Shown here: positions 26,491-34,979 of the stretch, one piece after another
Layout: each line of letters begins with the position of its first letter
How positions within the stretch are numbered: position 1 is the first letter of the stretch
NCBI RefSeq assembly: GCF_005403045.1
Contig: NZ_BJCL01000004.1
Location: 124,001-188,000, forward strand
Length of the DNA stretch: 64,000 bases
Source: Pseudaquabacterium pictum
Lineage (GTDB): Bacteria; Pseudomonadota; Gammaproteobacteria; Burkholderiales; Burkholderiaceae_C
Direction: 5' to 3'
The notes under the pieces: model-generated
What the model was told of the DNA's origin: nothing
Seen by the model: the letters and a program-made list of their open reading frames with translations, nothing else
Database searches by the model: none
Translations under genes and position numbers: made by a program

Positions 26491-27288
26491 ATGCAGATGC
26501 CGCAGAACACCTTCAAGGCCGCCCTGGCCGCCGGCCGGCCGCAGATCGGCCTGTGGGTCGGCCTGGCCGATGCCACCGCCGCCGAGGCCCTGGCCACCAC
26601 CGGCTATGACTGGCTGCTGCTCGACGGCGAGCATGCACCCAACGACCCGCGCAGCATCCTGCAGCAGCTGCGCGCAGTGGCGCCTTATCCGGTGCAGCCG
26701 GTGGTGCGGCCGGTGATCGGGGATGTGGCCCTGGTCAAGCAGTACCTGGACATCGGTGCGCAGACCCTGCTGGTGCCGATGATCGACACCGCCGAACAGG
26801 CCGCGCTGATGGTGCAGGCCATGCGCTATGCGCCGGCCGGCATCCGCGGCATGGGCGCGGCGCTGGCACGGGCCTCGCGCTACAACCAGGTCGAGGGCTA
26901 CCTGGCCCAGGCCGATGCGCAGATGTGCCTGCTGGTGCAGGCCGAGACCACCACCGCCATCACCAACCTGCGGGCCATCGCCGAGACCGAGGGCGTGGAC
27001 GGCGTGTTCTTCGGCCCGGCCGACCTGTCGGCGTCGATGGGCTATCCCGGCCAGCCCGGCCACCCGGCCGTGGTCAAGACCATGCTGGACGGCATCGCCA
27101 CCGTGCGCGCGGCCGGCAAGGCGCCGGGCATCCTGATGACCGACCCGGCCGAGGCCCAGCGCTACCTGGATGCCGGCGCGCTGTTCGTGGCCGTGGGCGT
27201 GGACACGCTGCTGCTGGTGGCTGCGGCACGCAGCCTGGTGCAGCGCTTCCAGGGCGGCACGGCGGGCGCGGCCAGACCGGGGTCTTGA
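26491..27288 (+). CDS. hpaI: HpaI/HpcH-type aldolase (2-keto-3-deoxy acid aldolase)
   Basis: A 265-residue class II aldolase with the family active-site pieces: [11 protein letters not shown] (catalytic His), VVRPVIGD (Arg binding the 2-keto acid), [11 protein letters not shown] (metal Glu) and [12 protein letters not shown] (metal Asp). HpaI splits 4-hydroxy-2-ketoheptanedioate to pyruvate and succinate semialdehyde; relatives act on other 2-keto-3-deoxy acids, so the substrate is likely but not certain. It precedes an ATPase gene by 4 nt. Confidence 0.85.
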   Translation: MQMPQNTFKAALAAGRPQIGLWVGLADATAAEALATTGYDWLLLDGEHAPNDPRSILQQLRAVAPYPVQPVVRPVIGDVALVKQYLDIGAQTLLVPMIDTAEQAALMVQAMRYAPAGIRGMGAALARASRYNQVEGYLAQADAQMCLLVQAETTTAITNLRAIAETEGVDGVFFGPADLSASMGYPGQPGHPAVVKTMLDGIATVRAAGKAPGILMTDPAEAQRYLDAGALFVAVGVDTLLLVAAARSLVQRFQGGTAGAARPGS

Positions 27289-27292
27289 GCGC

Positions 27293-27919
27293 ATGCCGGC
27301 CGTGCTGCAGGCAGAGGGCCTGGAACTGCGGTTCGACGGCGAGCCCCAGCCGCTGCTTGCCGCGCTGCGCTTCAGCCTGTCGGCCGGCACGCATGGGCTG
27401 GACGGCGAGTCCGGCAGCGGCAAGACCAGCCTGCTGCGCGGCCTGGCCGGCGCCCAACCGCTGGCTGGCCGGCTCTGGCTGAACGGCCAGCCGATGCCCG
27501 CGGGTCTGGCAGCGCGCCAACCGCTGGTGTGGTGGGCCGATGCGCAGGCGCCCGGCTTCGACGCCCTGACGCCCGACGGCCTGCGGCTGGTGCTGCAGCA
27601 GCGCCACGGGCCGATCGACGCCGCCGCCTGGCAGCGCCATGTCGACGGCTTCGGCCTGGCGCCGCATGCCTTCAAGACGCTGCACATGCTGTCCACCGGC
27701 ATGCGGCGCAAGGCCGTGCTGGCCGCCGGTCTGGCCAGCGCCTGCCCGCTGCTGCTGCTGGACGAGCCCTGCGGCGGCCTCGACGCGTCGGCCATCGCCT
27801 GGCTGGTGCAGGCGCTGAACGACCGCGCTGCCCAGCCGGGCTGCGCCGCGCTGGTGGTCAGCGGCCGCTGGCCCGCCGGGCTGGCGCAGGCGGGGCAGGT
27901 GCTGCTGCCGGGGGGCTGA
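27293..27919 (+). CDS. Orphan ABC transporter-type ATPase
   Basis: A 208-residue ABC ATPase with Walker A (GESGSGKTS) and Walker B (LLLLDEPCGGLD). The signature loop reads LSTGM instead of LSGGQ, and where the switch His is expected the sequence is VVSGRWP. A Q-loop is not obvious. No permease or binding protein is adjacent. The start is 4 nt after the hpaI stop, implying coupled translation; an in-frame upstream ATG (27170) would lie inside hpaI. Its last 62 nt overlap the convergent LysR gene. It could serve a permease elsewhere or act in another ABC role. Confidence 0.75.
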   Translation: MPAVLQAEGLELRFDGEPQPLLAALRFSLSAGTHGLDGESGSGKTSLLRGLAGAQPLAGRLWLNGQPMPAGLAARQPLVWWADAQAPGFDALTPDGLRLVLQQRHGPIDAAAWQRHVDGFGLAPHAFKTLHMLSTGMRRKAVLAAGLASACPLLLLDEPCGGLDASAIAWLVQALNDRAAQPGCAALVVSGRWPAGLAQAGQVLLPGG

Positions 27920-28811
27920 GGGGCTGCGGCAGCAGGGCATCGGCCAGCAGGTCGAACACCAGGCGGATGCGTCGGGCGGTGCGCAGCTCGCGGTGCGTCA
28001 CCAGCCAGATCGGAAACACCACCGGCGGCACGTCGTCCAGCACCTGCACCACGCCAGGCGTGGCGCGGCCGATCTCGACCATCATCGCGCCGATGCCCAG
28101 GCCCTGGCGCACCAGCGCCCAGTGGGCCATGGTGTTCTCGGCATAACAGCTGAAGTTGGCGTCCGACAGCGGCAGGCCGTGCTGGCGCAGGTAGCCCAGG
28201 TAGCGGCCGGCGCGGTCGCTGCCGACGAAGGCATGCTGCGCCGCCTGGGCGGCGGTGCGCGGGTGGCCGTGCTGCTGCACCCAGGCCGTCGACGCATAGA
28301 AGCCGGCCTGGGCATCCCGCACGAAGCGGCCGATCAGGTCGGGCTGCGCCGGCCGCAGATGGCGCACCGCGATGTCGGCCTCGCGCCGGCGCAGGTCGCT
28401 CAGCGCATCGGAGGCGACCAGATCGATGACGATGCCCGGTGCCTGCTGGCGCAGCCGCAGCAGCACCGCCGGCAGCAGGTGGGCGGCCACCGCCTCGCTG
28501 GCCGAGATGGTGACCACGCCGTCCACCGCCTGCGACTGGCCAGTGGCGGCCAGCCGCAGGTCCTCGGCCGCGGCCCCCATCACGCGGGCATGCTCCAGCA
28601 GCGCCAAGCCGGTGGCGGTGGGCACCAGGGCCTTGCCGCCACGCTCGAACAAGGTCACGCCCAGCTGACGTTCGATGGCCGCCACCTGGCGGCTGAGCGT
28701 CGGCTGGGTCAGGCCCAGCTTGCGCGCGGCGGCCGAGAGCGACCCGGCCTCCGCCGTTTCCAGAAAGGCCTTGAGCTGGTTCCAGTCGGGTTGATCCATA
28801 CGCTGCTGCAT
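27858..28811 (-). CDS. LysR family transcriptional regulator
   Basis: The N-terminal winged helix reads WNQLKAFLETAEAGSLSAAARKLGLTQPTLSRQVAAIERQLG, followed by a LysR substrate-binding domain (ISASEAVAAHLLPAVLLRL, GIVIDLVASD, ADIAVR). The C-terminus is a Pro/Ala-rich tail running 62 nt into the convergent ATPase gene. Start ATG 28811; a second ATG four codons in (28799) is equally possible. It is divergent from a methyltransferase gene across a 57-bp spacer, the usual layout for a LysR target. The effector is unknown. Confidence 0.9.
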   Translation of the reverse strand: MQQRMDQPDWNQLKAFLETAEAGSLSAAARKLGLTQPTLSRQVAAIERQLGVTLFERGGKALVPTATGLALLEHARVMGAAAEDLRLAATGQSQAVDGVVTISASEAVAAHLLPAVLLRLRQQAPGIVIDLVASDALSDLRRREADIAVRHLRPAQPDLIGRFVRDAQAGFYASTAWVQQHGHPRTAAQAAQHAFVGSDRAGRYLGYLRQHGLPLSDANFSCYAENTMAHWALVRQGLGIGAMMVEIGRATPGVVQVLDDVPPVVFPIWLVTHRELRTARRIRLVFDLLADALLPQPLSPPAAAPAPPAPARRASGR

Positions 28812-28868
28812 GGGTGGCTTGCGATTCTCGTGGATGCCAGATTCTTCATGCATGCATAGTATGCTGCC

Positions 28869-29543
28869 ATGCCCTTGACCACCTCCACCCGACCCGGGCT
28901 CACCGCGCCTGCCCAAGCCCAGGCCCGCTTCTGGGACCGCATGGCCCGCCGCTATGCCGCCGCCCGCATCGCCGACCCGGCCGGCTACGAAACCACGCTG
29001 CAACGCGTGGCCGCACTGCTGTCGCCCGCGCAGTCGGTGCTGGAGATCGGCTGCGGCACCGGCACCACCGCGTTGCGGCTGGCCGGTGGCACGCGGCGCA
29101 TGCTGGCCACCGACGTGTCGGCCGCGATGATCGCCATCGCCCGCGACAAGCTGGCCGCACAACCGGTGCCGCAGCTGCGCTTCGGGCTGGCCGGCGCCGA
29201 GGATGCCGCCGACGGCGCCGTGCACGACACGGTGCTGGCCTTCAATGTGCTGCACCTGCTGCCCGACCTGGACACGGCGCTGCCCGCCATCCTGGCGGCG
29301 CTGAAGCCGGGCGGCCGCTTCATCTCCAAGACGCCCTGCCTGCGCGAGATGCACCCGGCCGTGCCGCGCCTGCTGGTGCCGCTGCTGCGCGCGGTGGGCC
29401 TGGCGCCGCCGGTGCTGGTGTTCGATGCCGCGCAGCTGCAGGCCAGCCTGGTGCGCCAGGGCCTGGTGATCGAGGCGGTCGAACGGCATGGCAGCGGCCG
29501 CAAGGACATGCGGGTGTTCATCGTCGCCCGCAAGCCGGCCTGA
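28869..29543 (+). CDS. Class I SAM-dependent methyltransferase
   Basis: A 224-residue Rossmann-fold methyltransferase: motif I VLEIGCGTGTTALRLAG, the acidic-strand segment MLATDVSAAMIAIARDKL, post-I DTVLAFNVLHLL, and LKPGGRFISKTPCLREM. The sequence around motif I resembles UbiE/Coq5-like and small-molecule methyltransferases. The substrate is unknown. It is the probable target of the divergent LysR regulator and lies tail-to-tail with the response regulator gene. Confidence 0.88.
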   Translation: MPLTTSTRPGLTAPAQAQARFWDRMARRYAAARIADPAGYETTLQRVAALLSPAQSVLEIGCGTGTTALRLAGGTRRMLATDVSAAMIAIARDKLAAQPVPQLRFGLAGAEDAADGAVHDTVLAFNVLHLLPDLDTALPAILAALKPGGRFISKTPCLREMHPAVPRLLVPLLRAVGLAPPVLVFDAAQLQASLVRQGLVIEAVERHGSGRKDMRVFIVARKPA

Positions 29544-29559
29544 CACCGGCCCGCCTGGT

Positions 29560-30273
29560 TCAGGCGGCCGGGGGTGCTTCCAGCCGGTAACCCAGCCCGC
29601 GCACGGTGTGGATCAGCGGGCGCTGGCCGTCGGCCTCGATGCGGGCGCGCAGCCGGCGGATGTAGACATCGACCACGTTGGTCAGCGGGTCCTCGCTGGT
29701 GCCCCAGACGCTGGCCAGGATGCGCTCGCGGCTGAACAGCCGGCCGGGCGCGCGCATCAGCAGTTCCAGCAGCGCCAGCTCCCGGGCCGTCAGCGGCAGC
29801 GGCCGGCCGGCGCGGCTGGCCTGCATGCGCTCCAGGTCCAGCACCAGGTCGGCCACCTGCAGCCGGCTGGCCGGCCGGGGCCGCTGCACCCGGCCGCGGC
29901 GCGCCAGCGCCTCCAGGCGCGCCAGCAGCTCCTCGAACTCGAAGGGCTTGCAGAGGTAGTCGTCCGCGCCCAGCCGCAGGCCGGCGACACGGTCCTCCAG
30001 CGCACCCTGGGCGGTGAGCATCAGGATCGGCAGGTCGACTTGCTCGGCGCGCAGGGCCTGGCAGATCTCCAGGCCGCCCATGCCGGGCAGCATCAGGTCG
30101 AGCAGCAGCACGGTGCAGGTGCCGTCGGCCTGCGCCTGGCGGGCCGCCTCGCGGGCCATGGCCAGGCCGCCAGGGCCATCGGCCGCGCGCTGGATGTGGT
30201 GGCCCTCGGCGCGCAGGCCGCGGCACAGGAAGTCGGCGATGCGGTCGTCGTCCTCGACGATCAGGATGTTCAT
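29560..30273 (-). CDS. OmpR/PhoB-family response regulator
   Basis: A 237-residue regulator. Receiver: acidic VEDDD, phospho-acceptor Asp in LLLDLMLPGMGG, MLTAQ, and YLCKPFEFEELL. A winged-helix DNA-binding domain follows (LTARELALLELLMRAPGRLFSRERI, NVVDVYIRRLRARIE, TVRGLGYRL). Its ATG overlaps the stop of the kinase gene by 4 nt (ATGA), so the pair is translated together. A tandem 11-bp repeat site upstream of the kinase gene is a good candidate for its binding site. Confidence 0.93.
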   Translation of the reverse strand: MNILIVEDDDRIADFLCRGLRAEGHHIQRAADGPGGLAMAREAARQAQADGTCTVLLLDLMLPGMGGLEICQALRAEQVDLPILMLTAQGALEDRVAGLRLGADDYLCKPFEFEELLARLEALARRGRVQRPRPASRLQVADLVLDLERMQASRAGRPLPLTARELALLELLMRAPGRLFSRERILASVWGTSEDPLTNVVDVYIRRLRARIEADGQRPLIHTVRGLGYRLEAPPAA

Positions 30274-31898
30274 GCGCTGCGTTCCAGCCTGGCCGCCCGC
30301 GGCGCCTCGGCGGCCACGGCCGGCAGCAACAGGCGGGCGGTGGTGCCCTGGCCCGGGTTGCTGTGCAGCTGCACCTGGCCGCCATGGGCCCGTGCCAGCG
30401 CCTGGGCGATGGCCAGGCCCAGGCCGCTGCCCTCGGGCCGCTGGCGGCGCGCCGCCTCGCCGCGGAAGTGGCGGTCGAAGACCTGCGCCAGTTCATGTGG
30501 CGGGATGCCGATGCCATCGTCGGCCACCTCGACGCAGCACTGCGGCGCGCCCGGCGCTGCAGGCAGCAGGTGCAGGCGCACCTCGGCCCCATCGGGCGAG
30601 TAGCGCACCGCGTTGTCCAGCAGGATCAGCAGCAGCTGGCGCAGGCGCTGCGCATCACCCAGCACGGTGCAGCCACCGGCCGGCAGCGGCCCGGCCTGCA
30701 GCCGCACGCCGCGGCCAGCGGCCAGGGCGCCGGCCTGCAGCAGCGCCTCGCGCACCAGGTCGGCCAGGTCCAGCGGCTGCCGGACCAGCGACATGGCATC
30801 GATGTCGCTGCGCGCCATGGCCAGCAGGTCGTCGATGACCAGCGCCAGCTGGCGTGCGGTGTCGACGATGCGGCGCAGCGCCGCCTTGTAGTCCTCGGCC
30901 GGGCGGTCGGCGCCGCGCAGGGTGATCTCGGCCTCGCCGCGGATGGCGGTGGTCGGGGTGCGCAGCTCGTGGCTGACGTCGGCAAACAGCTGCCGGCGGC
31001 GCAGGTCGGCCTGGCCCAGGGCCTGCAGGGCCTCGCGCAGTTCGGCCGTGCGGGCATCCACCTGCGCCTCGAGCTGCTGGCGCTGCGCAGCCTCGCGGAC
31101 GCGGTGCTGCTCCAGCTCGGCCGCCATCGCATTGACGCTGCGCGCCACGGCCGAGAACTCGTCGGCACCCTCGAGCGGGATGCGGTGCTGCAGTTCGCCC
31201 TGGCGCAGCCGCAGCGCGCCATCGCTCAACAGATCCAGCGGTCGGCGCAGCGCCCGCGTGAAGTGCAACGCCGCAGCCACCGCCAGCACCGCCAGCGTGG
31301 CGGCCATGGCCAGCCAGAGGCCGCGCATCCAGGCCAGCGTGGCATCGGCCGCCGCCCGCTCACGCGCCACCGCCGCGGCCTCGCGCACCAGGCTGTCGGC
31401 GATCAGCTGGCGCACATCGCGGCCCTGCGAGCGGTCGAACACCCCCGACAGCGCCTGCCAGGCCTGCTGGGCATCGGCGCCCGGGGCCAGCGGCTGGGCG
31501 GCATTGACGGCGCGTTCCAGGTCGACGACGCTGTCGCGCAGCACGCCCAGCGCGTCCTGGCGGCGCAGATGCTCGCCGCGGGTGGCCGGGCTGTCGTCGA
31601 GCGTGACGGCCTGTGCCGCCAGCACCTGCAGCCGGTCGAGCGTGGCGCGCATGTCGCGCTGCAGCCGCTCGCGCGCCGCAGGGTCGGCGCCGGCGCCCTG
31701 CTGCCGCTGCGCCACCCAGGTGCGCAGGCGCTGCTTGGTGGCCGACAGCTCGACGAACCCGGTGCGGATGTCGCTGGCCACGCGGCCACGCTCCACCTGG
31801 CGCTCGGCCACGCGCAGGGCCGCCGCTGCGCCCAGGCCTTCGGCCACGGCCACGGCGGCCAGCAGGCCCAGTGCGATCGACAGTCGGCGGCGGAACAT
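30270..31898 (-). CDS. Membrane sensor histidine kinase (HAMP-HisKA-HATPase)
   Basis: 542 residues with TM1 near the N-terminus (LSIALGLLAAVAVAEGLGAA) and TM2 (LWLAMAATLAVLAVAAALHF) flanking a helical periplasmic domain of about 160 residues. HAMP, a short coiled coil, HisKA with FADVSHELRTPTTAIRG and HATPase_c (LLDNAVRYSP, DDGIGIP, EGSGLGLAI) follow. It is the cognate partner of the overlapping response regulator gene. The signal is unknown, but the divergent periplasmic NTF2-like gene is a probable target of the system. Confidence 0.92.
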   Translation of the reverse strand: MFRRRLSIALGLLAAVAVAEGLGAAAALRVAERQVERGRVASDIRTGFVELSATKQRLRTWVAQRQQGAGADPAARERLQRDMRATLDRLQVLAAQAVTLDDSPATRGEHLRRQDALGVLRDSVVDLERAVNAAQPLAPGADAQQAWQALSGVFDRSQGRDVRQLIADSLVREAAAVARERAAADATLAWMRGLWLAMAATLAVLAVAAALHFTRALRRPLDLLSDGALRLRQGELQHRIPLEGADEFSAVARSVNAMAAELEQHRVREAAQRQQLEAQVDARTAELREALQALGQADLRRRQLFADVSHELRTPTTAIRGEAEITLRGADRPAEDYKAALRRIVDTARQLALVIDDLLAMARSDIDAMSLVRQPLDLADLVREALLQAGALAAGRGVRLQAGPLPAGGCTVLGDAQRLRQLLLILLDNAVRYSPDGAEVRLHLLPAAPGAPQCCVEVADDGIGIPPHELAQVFDRHFRGEAARRQRPEGSGLGLAIAQALARAHGGQVQLHSNPGQGTTARLLLPAVAAEAPRAARLERSA

Positions 31899-31936
31899 GG
31901 CCAGATTGTGGGCGCGCGCCGGGCCGCTCCCGGCGT

Positions 31937-31991
31937 TTCATCTGGCGTTCATCTGGCCGTCAGCGCCGGCTCATCTGCGGTTCAGCCGGCG
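31937..31991. promoter_or_regulatory. Five tandem 11-bp units, probable response-regulator site
   Basis: Units in register: TTCATCTGGCG (31937), TTCATCTGGCC (31948), GTCAGCGCCGG (31959), CTCATCTGCGG (31970), TTCAGCCGGCG (31981). The first two and the fourth are near-identical; the third and fifth are degenerate. Direct repeats with 11-bp spacing are the normal binding pattern of OmpR/PhoB regulators. The site lies between the two-component genes and the divergent NTF2-like gene, so it may control both. Confidence 0.6.
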
Positions 31992-32084
31992 TCCACCTGC
32001 AGCGGTTGCAATGCCTGCCATGCCGGGGCCGCGGGGCCACCGGCAGATCCACACCCCCCCCCGCCACCAAACTGGAGTACCCCC

Positions 32085-32645
32085 ATGCACACCACCATCC
32101 GCAACCTGGCCGTCCTGGCCCTGGCCGCCGCCACGCTGCCCGCCATCGCCAAGGGCGTCGTCGTCAACCAGGCCATCAGCGAAGCCGAGGTGCTGGCCGC
32201 CCAGCAGGCCTGGTGCAAGGCGCTGGTCGACATCTCCACCGTGGGCGCCAAGGAGGGCCAGCCCGCCGCCAAGGCCCTGGCCGAGAAGGTGATCGACGGC
32301 GCCTATGCCTACCAGTTGGGCACCGTGCTGTTCAAGCCCACGCTGACCGTCAACCCGCAGACCTTCCGCACCACCCGCGCCGGCGCGCTGGCCTACTTCG
32401 TGGGCGGTGACACAGCCTTTCCCAAGGACACCGGCTTTGCGCTGAAGGGCTGGACCCAATGCCAGCCGGTCAATGCCGCCGTCTTCATCGCCGGCGACAG
32501 CGCCACCACCATGGGCAAGGTCAACATCACCGGCCAGGACGGCAAGGTGACCACGGTCGACAAGACCTGGAAGTTCGTCAAGGACGATGCCGGCAAACTG
32601 CGCATCGCCGTGCACCACTCGTCGCTGGAGTACGCCGGTCAGTGA
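32085..32645 (+). CDS. Exported NTF2-like periplasmic protein
   Basis: 186 residues with a signal peptide (IRNLAVLALAAATLPAIAKG). The mature part matches a small exported family sometimes mislabelled phosphoribosyl-AMP cyclohydrolase: EAEVLAAQQAWCKALVDI, YQLGTVLFKPTLT, ALAYFVGGDTAFPKDTGFALKGW, and a C-terminal LRIAVHHSSLEY. The fold is probably NTF2/SnoaL-like; no function is known. A GGAG ribosome site lies 8 nt before the ATG. A run of nine C lies 23 nt upstream. It is the likely target of the neighbouring two-component system. Confidence 0.8.
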   Translation: MHTTIRNLAVLALAAATLPAIAKGVVVNQAISEAEVLAAQQAWCKALVDISTVGAKEGQPAAKALAEKVIDGAYAYQLGTVLFKPTLTVNPQTFRTTRAGALAYFVGGDTAFPKDTGFALKGWTQCQPVNAAVFIAGDSATTMGKVNITGQDGKVTTVDKTWKFVKDDAGKLRIAVHHSSLEYAGQ

Positions 32646-33550
32646 CCTGACCCGGCGGCGCCCAGGCCGAACAGCGCCGCCACCGCCGCCTGGTACTGCG
32701 GCTGGCCCAGGCCGTTGGTGCTGTGGTGCGAGCCGCCTTCGACCAGCACCCAGCGCTTGGGCGCGGGCGCCCGCTCGTAGAGCGCGCGGCCCAGGTCGGG
32801 TGGGATCAGGCTGTCGTTGCTGCCGTGCACCACCAGCACCGGCGCCTTCACCTGGCCGATGCGGCTGGCCGCGTCGAAGCGCTGGGTGATCAGCGGCGAG
32901 ACCGGCAGCCAGCCCCACTTGAAGTTGCGCACCACGTCCGGGATCGACGGGAAGCTGCCCTCGACCATCAGGCCGGCCAGATCCGGCACCTCGGCGGCCA
33001 GCCGCACCGCGATGGCGCCGCCCAGCGAGTGGCCGAACAGGTAGCGCCGCGCCTGCGGCTGCTGCTGCGCCAGCCACTGCCAGGCGGCCTGCGCGTCCTC
33101 ATGGGCCAGGTCCTCCGACGGCAGGCCGGGGCTGCTCTGGCCGAAGCCGCGGTAGTCGATGCCCAGCACCGAGAAGCCCAGCTCGTGCATGCGGCGCATG
33201 CGGTGGGCGCTGCCGCGCACATCCCAGCGGGCGCCGTGCAGGTACAGCAGCACCGGCGCGTCGGGCCGCGGCTGCGGCAGCCACAGGCCATGCAGGCGCA
33301 CCGGCTGGCCGGTCTCGGCCGAGCGGAACGGGATCCACACATCGTCCATGCCCTGGGCCGCGGCCAGGCCGCCGGACCAGGTGCGGTCACTGGGCTGGAA
33401 GATCCAGGCGCGCTGCTTCTCGTCCAGCGTGGCGCAGCCGCTGGCCAGGCCCAGCACGGCGGCCACGGCCAGCACGGCAGCGGCGCCGCGGCGGCGCCAA
33501 CGGGGCCGGCGATCGGCCGGCCTGACGGAGCGGGGTGGTGTGGCTGTCAT
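32639..33550 (-). CDS. Alpha/beta hydrolase, probable lipoprotein
   Basis: 303 residues. An Arg-rich N-terminus precedes a hydrophobic segment ending in ASGC (Cys39), a relaxed lipobox, so membrane anchoring via a lipid is probable. The hydrolase fold shows LLYLHGARWDVRGS, a GIDYRGFGQS strand, the nucleophile elbow GHSLGGAIA, the Asp of HGSNDSLIP and His of GGSHHS. It resembles the serine aminopeptidase/esterase-like YfhR-type hydrolases. The ATG at 33550 is chosen by the signal; earlier codons reach 33619. The 3' end overlaps the convergent NTF2-like gene by 7 nt. Confidence 0.83.
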   Translation of the reverse strand: MTATPPRSVRPADRRPRWRRRGAAAVLAVAAVLGLASGCATLDEKQRAWIFQPSDRTWSGGLAAAQGMDDVWIPFRSAETGQPVRLHGLWLPQPRPDAPVLLYLHGARWDVRGSAHRMRRMHELGFSVLGIDYRGFGQSSPGLPSEDLAHEDAQAAWQWLAQQQPQARRYLFGHSLGGAIAVRLAAEVPDLAGLMVEGSFPSIPDVVRNFKWGWLPVSPLITQRFDAASRIGQVKAPVLVVHGSNDSLIPPDLGRALYERAPAPKRWVLVEGGSHHSTNGLGQPQYQAAVAALFGLGAAGSGH

Positions 33551-33672
33551 CGCTTTGCATCGTCGCATGACCCCCGGCAGTGCGGGGTCATCGGCCGCAG
33601 ATGCACCTGCGCGCCACACGGGTGATCATCCGACCATAGCGGCCGGCACGACGCCGCGGCAGGAGGCAGGGC

Positions 33673-34902
33673 ATGGCACATCCAGCAAGCGCAGCGCCGG
33701 GCAGCTTCGAGCAGTCGTTCATGTTCCACATGATCCGCGACTTCTTCCTGCTGCTGCTGGTGGTGGCGGCGGTGGAGCTGGCGATCCGCTATGCGGTGCT
33801 GCGCTACAACTTCGCCCAGGGCGAGCCGGCGCGGGTGGACCGCGCGGCCGAGCAGCTGGCCAACGATGTGCGCTCGATCATGCTGAACTCGGGCGGGCCG
33901 ACTGCGGCGCAGACGGTCTACCCCATCCTGAACCGCAACTTTGCCGACCTGGGGCTGGCCATCGCGGTGCTGCCCTCGGCCGTCACCGTGGAGTCGATGC
34001 GCACCACCCGCAACATGGAGGCCCAGGGCCTGCCGGCGCGCTGGGTGGCCGGCGAGCACCGCGAGGCCAGCGTGGTGATGAAGGCCGAGCAGTTCTGCCT
34101 GGGCTGCCATGTGAAAGCCAGCGTGGGCGATGTGCTGGGCACGGTGACGGTGCGCAGCTACCTGGAGCGCAAGGAGGCCGCGTGGTGGCAGGAGGTGCGG
34201 CTGACCGCCGGCGCGCTGAGCCTGAAGATCCTGGTCCACACGATCCTGCTGTTCGGCCTGATGAAGGTGCGCATGGCGCCGCTGCTGACGCTGCGCGCCA
34301 CCGTCAGCAGCCTGGCGCGCGGGGTGATGGACCTGTCGCCGCGGGCCGCCGTGAACAGCGGCGACGAGTTCGGCGAGCTGGCGCGCGATCTCAACCACTT
34401 CCTCGACCGCATCACCCAGGTGGTCGGTGACCTCGACCGCATCCTGGCCGAGGTGCTGGCGGTGGGCGAGCGCCTGGGCGCGCTGAACCGCCACCTGGAG
34501 CGCCAGCTGGAGGGCCTGCGCGACAACGCGCTGCGCACCATCGGCGAAGGCGCCCAGCGCGGGCTGGACACCCAGCTGGTGGCGGCGCGTGAATCGGGCG
34601 CCTTCGGCGCGCTGGTGCAGACGCTGGACGCCCTGGCCGACAACGGTGCGATGTTCGGCCATGCCGGTCCGGCGCTGCGCGCCCAGCTGGAGCGGCTGCG
34701 CGACAGCTTCGGCGCGGTGTCGGGCGCACTGCAGGCCATGGCGCCGCCGGTGATGGTGGCCGATGCCCAGGCCGCCGAGTACAAGGCCTTCGCCCAGAGC
34801 CTGCGCGAGATGGCCCTGCTCGAAGCCACGATGCAGAAGGTGGCCGAGAGCGGGCAGCAGGTGCTGCAGCGGCTGGCCGCAGGGCAGGGCAGGGCGGGCT
34901 GA
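33673..34902 (+). CDS. Membrane c-type heme sensor with HAMP domain (DUF3365-like)
   Basis: 409 residues. TM1 (FFLLLLVVAAVELAIRYAVL) and TM2 (LKILVHTILLFGLMKV) flank a periplasmic domain with the heme c motif CLGCH (FCLGCHVKASVGDVLGTV), matching the Tll0287/DUF3365 type of heme sensor. After TM2 come HAMP (LATVSSLARGVMDLSPRA-like, DEFGELARDLNHF) and about 170 residues of helical, coiled-coil-prone sequence. There is no kinase, GGDEF or chemoreceptor hairpin. A strong ribosome site (GGAGG, 6 nt) supports the start. Probably a redox or gas sensor whose output partner is another protein. Confidence 0.82.
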   Translation: MAHPASAAPGSFEQSFMFHMIRDFFLLLLVVAAVELAIRYAVLRYNFAQGEPARVDRAAEQLANDVRSIMLNSGGPTAAQTVYPILNRNFADLGLAIAVLPSAVTVESMRTTRNMEAQGLPARWVAGEHREASVVMKAEQFCLGCHVKASVGDVLGTVTVRSYLERKEAAWWQEVRLTAGALSLKILVHTILLFGLMKVRMAPLLTLRATVSSLARGVMDLSPRAAVNSGDEFGELARDLNHFLDRITQVVGDLDRILAEVLAVGERLGALNRHLERQLEGLRDNALRTIGEGAQRGLDTQLVAARESGAFGALVQTLDALADNGAMFGHAGPALRAQLERLRDSFGAVSGALQAMAPPVMVADAQAAEYKAFAQSLREMALLEATMQKVAESGQQVLQRLAAGQGRAG

Positions 34903-34979
34903 GCCGGGCGGGCCCAGCCCGAAGGGCGGCGCTGGCATCCGTCTTGCTGACGTCCCGGCTCCCACCCATGGAGCCATCG

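Noticed and set aside
32054-32062. Run of nine C upstream of the NTF2-like gene, a possible phase-variable tract.
   Set aside because: It is 23 nt from the start codon and outside clear promoter boxes; one short homopolymer in GC-rich DNA is not enough.
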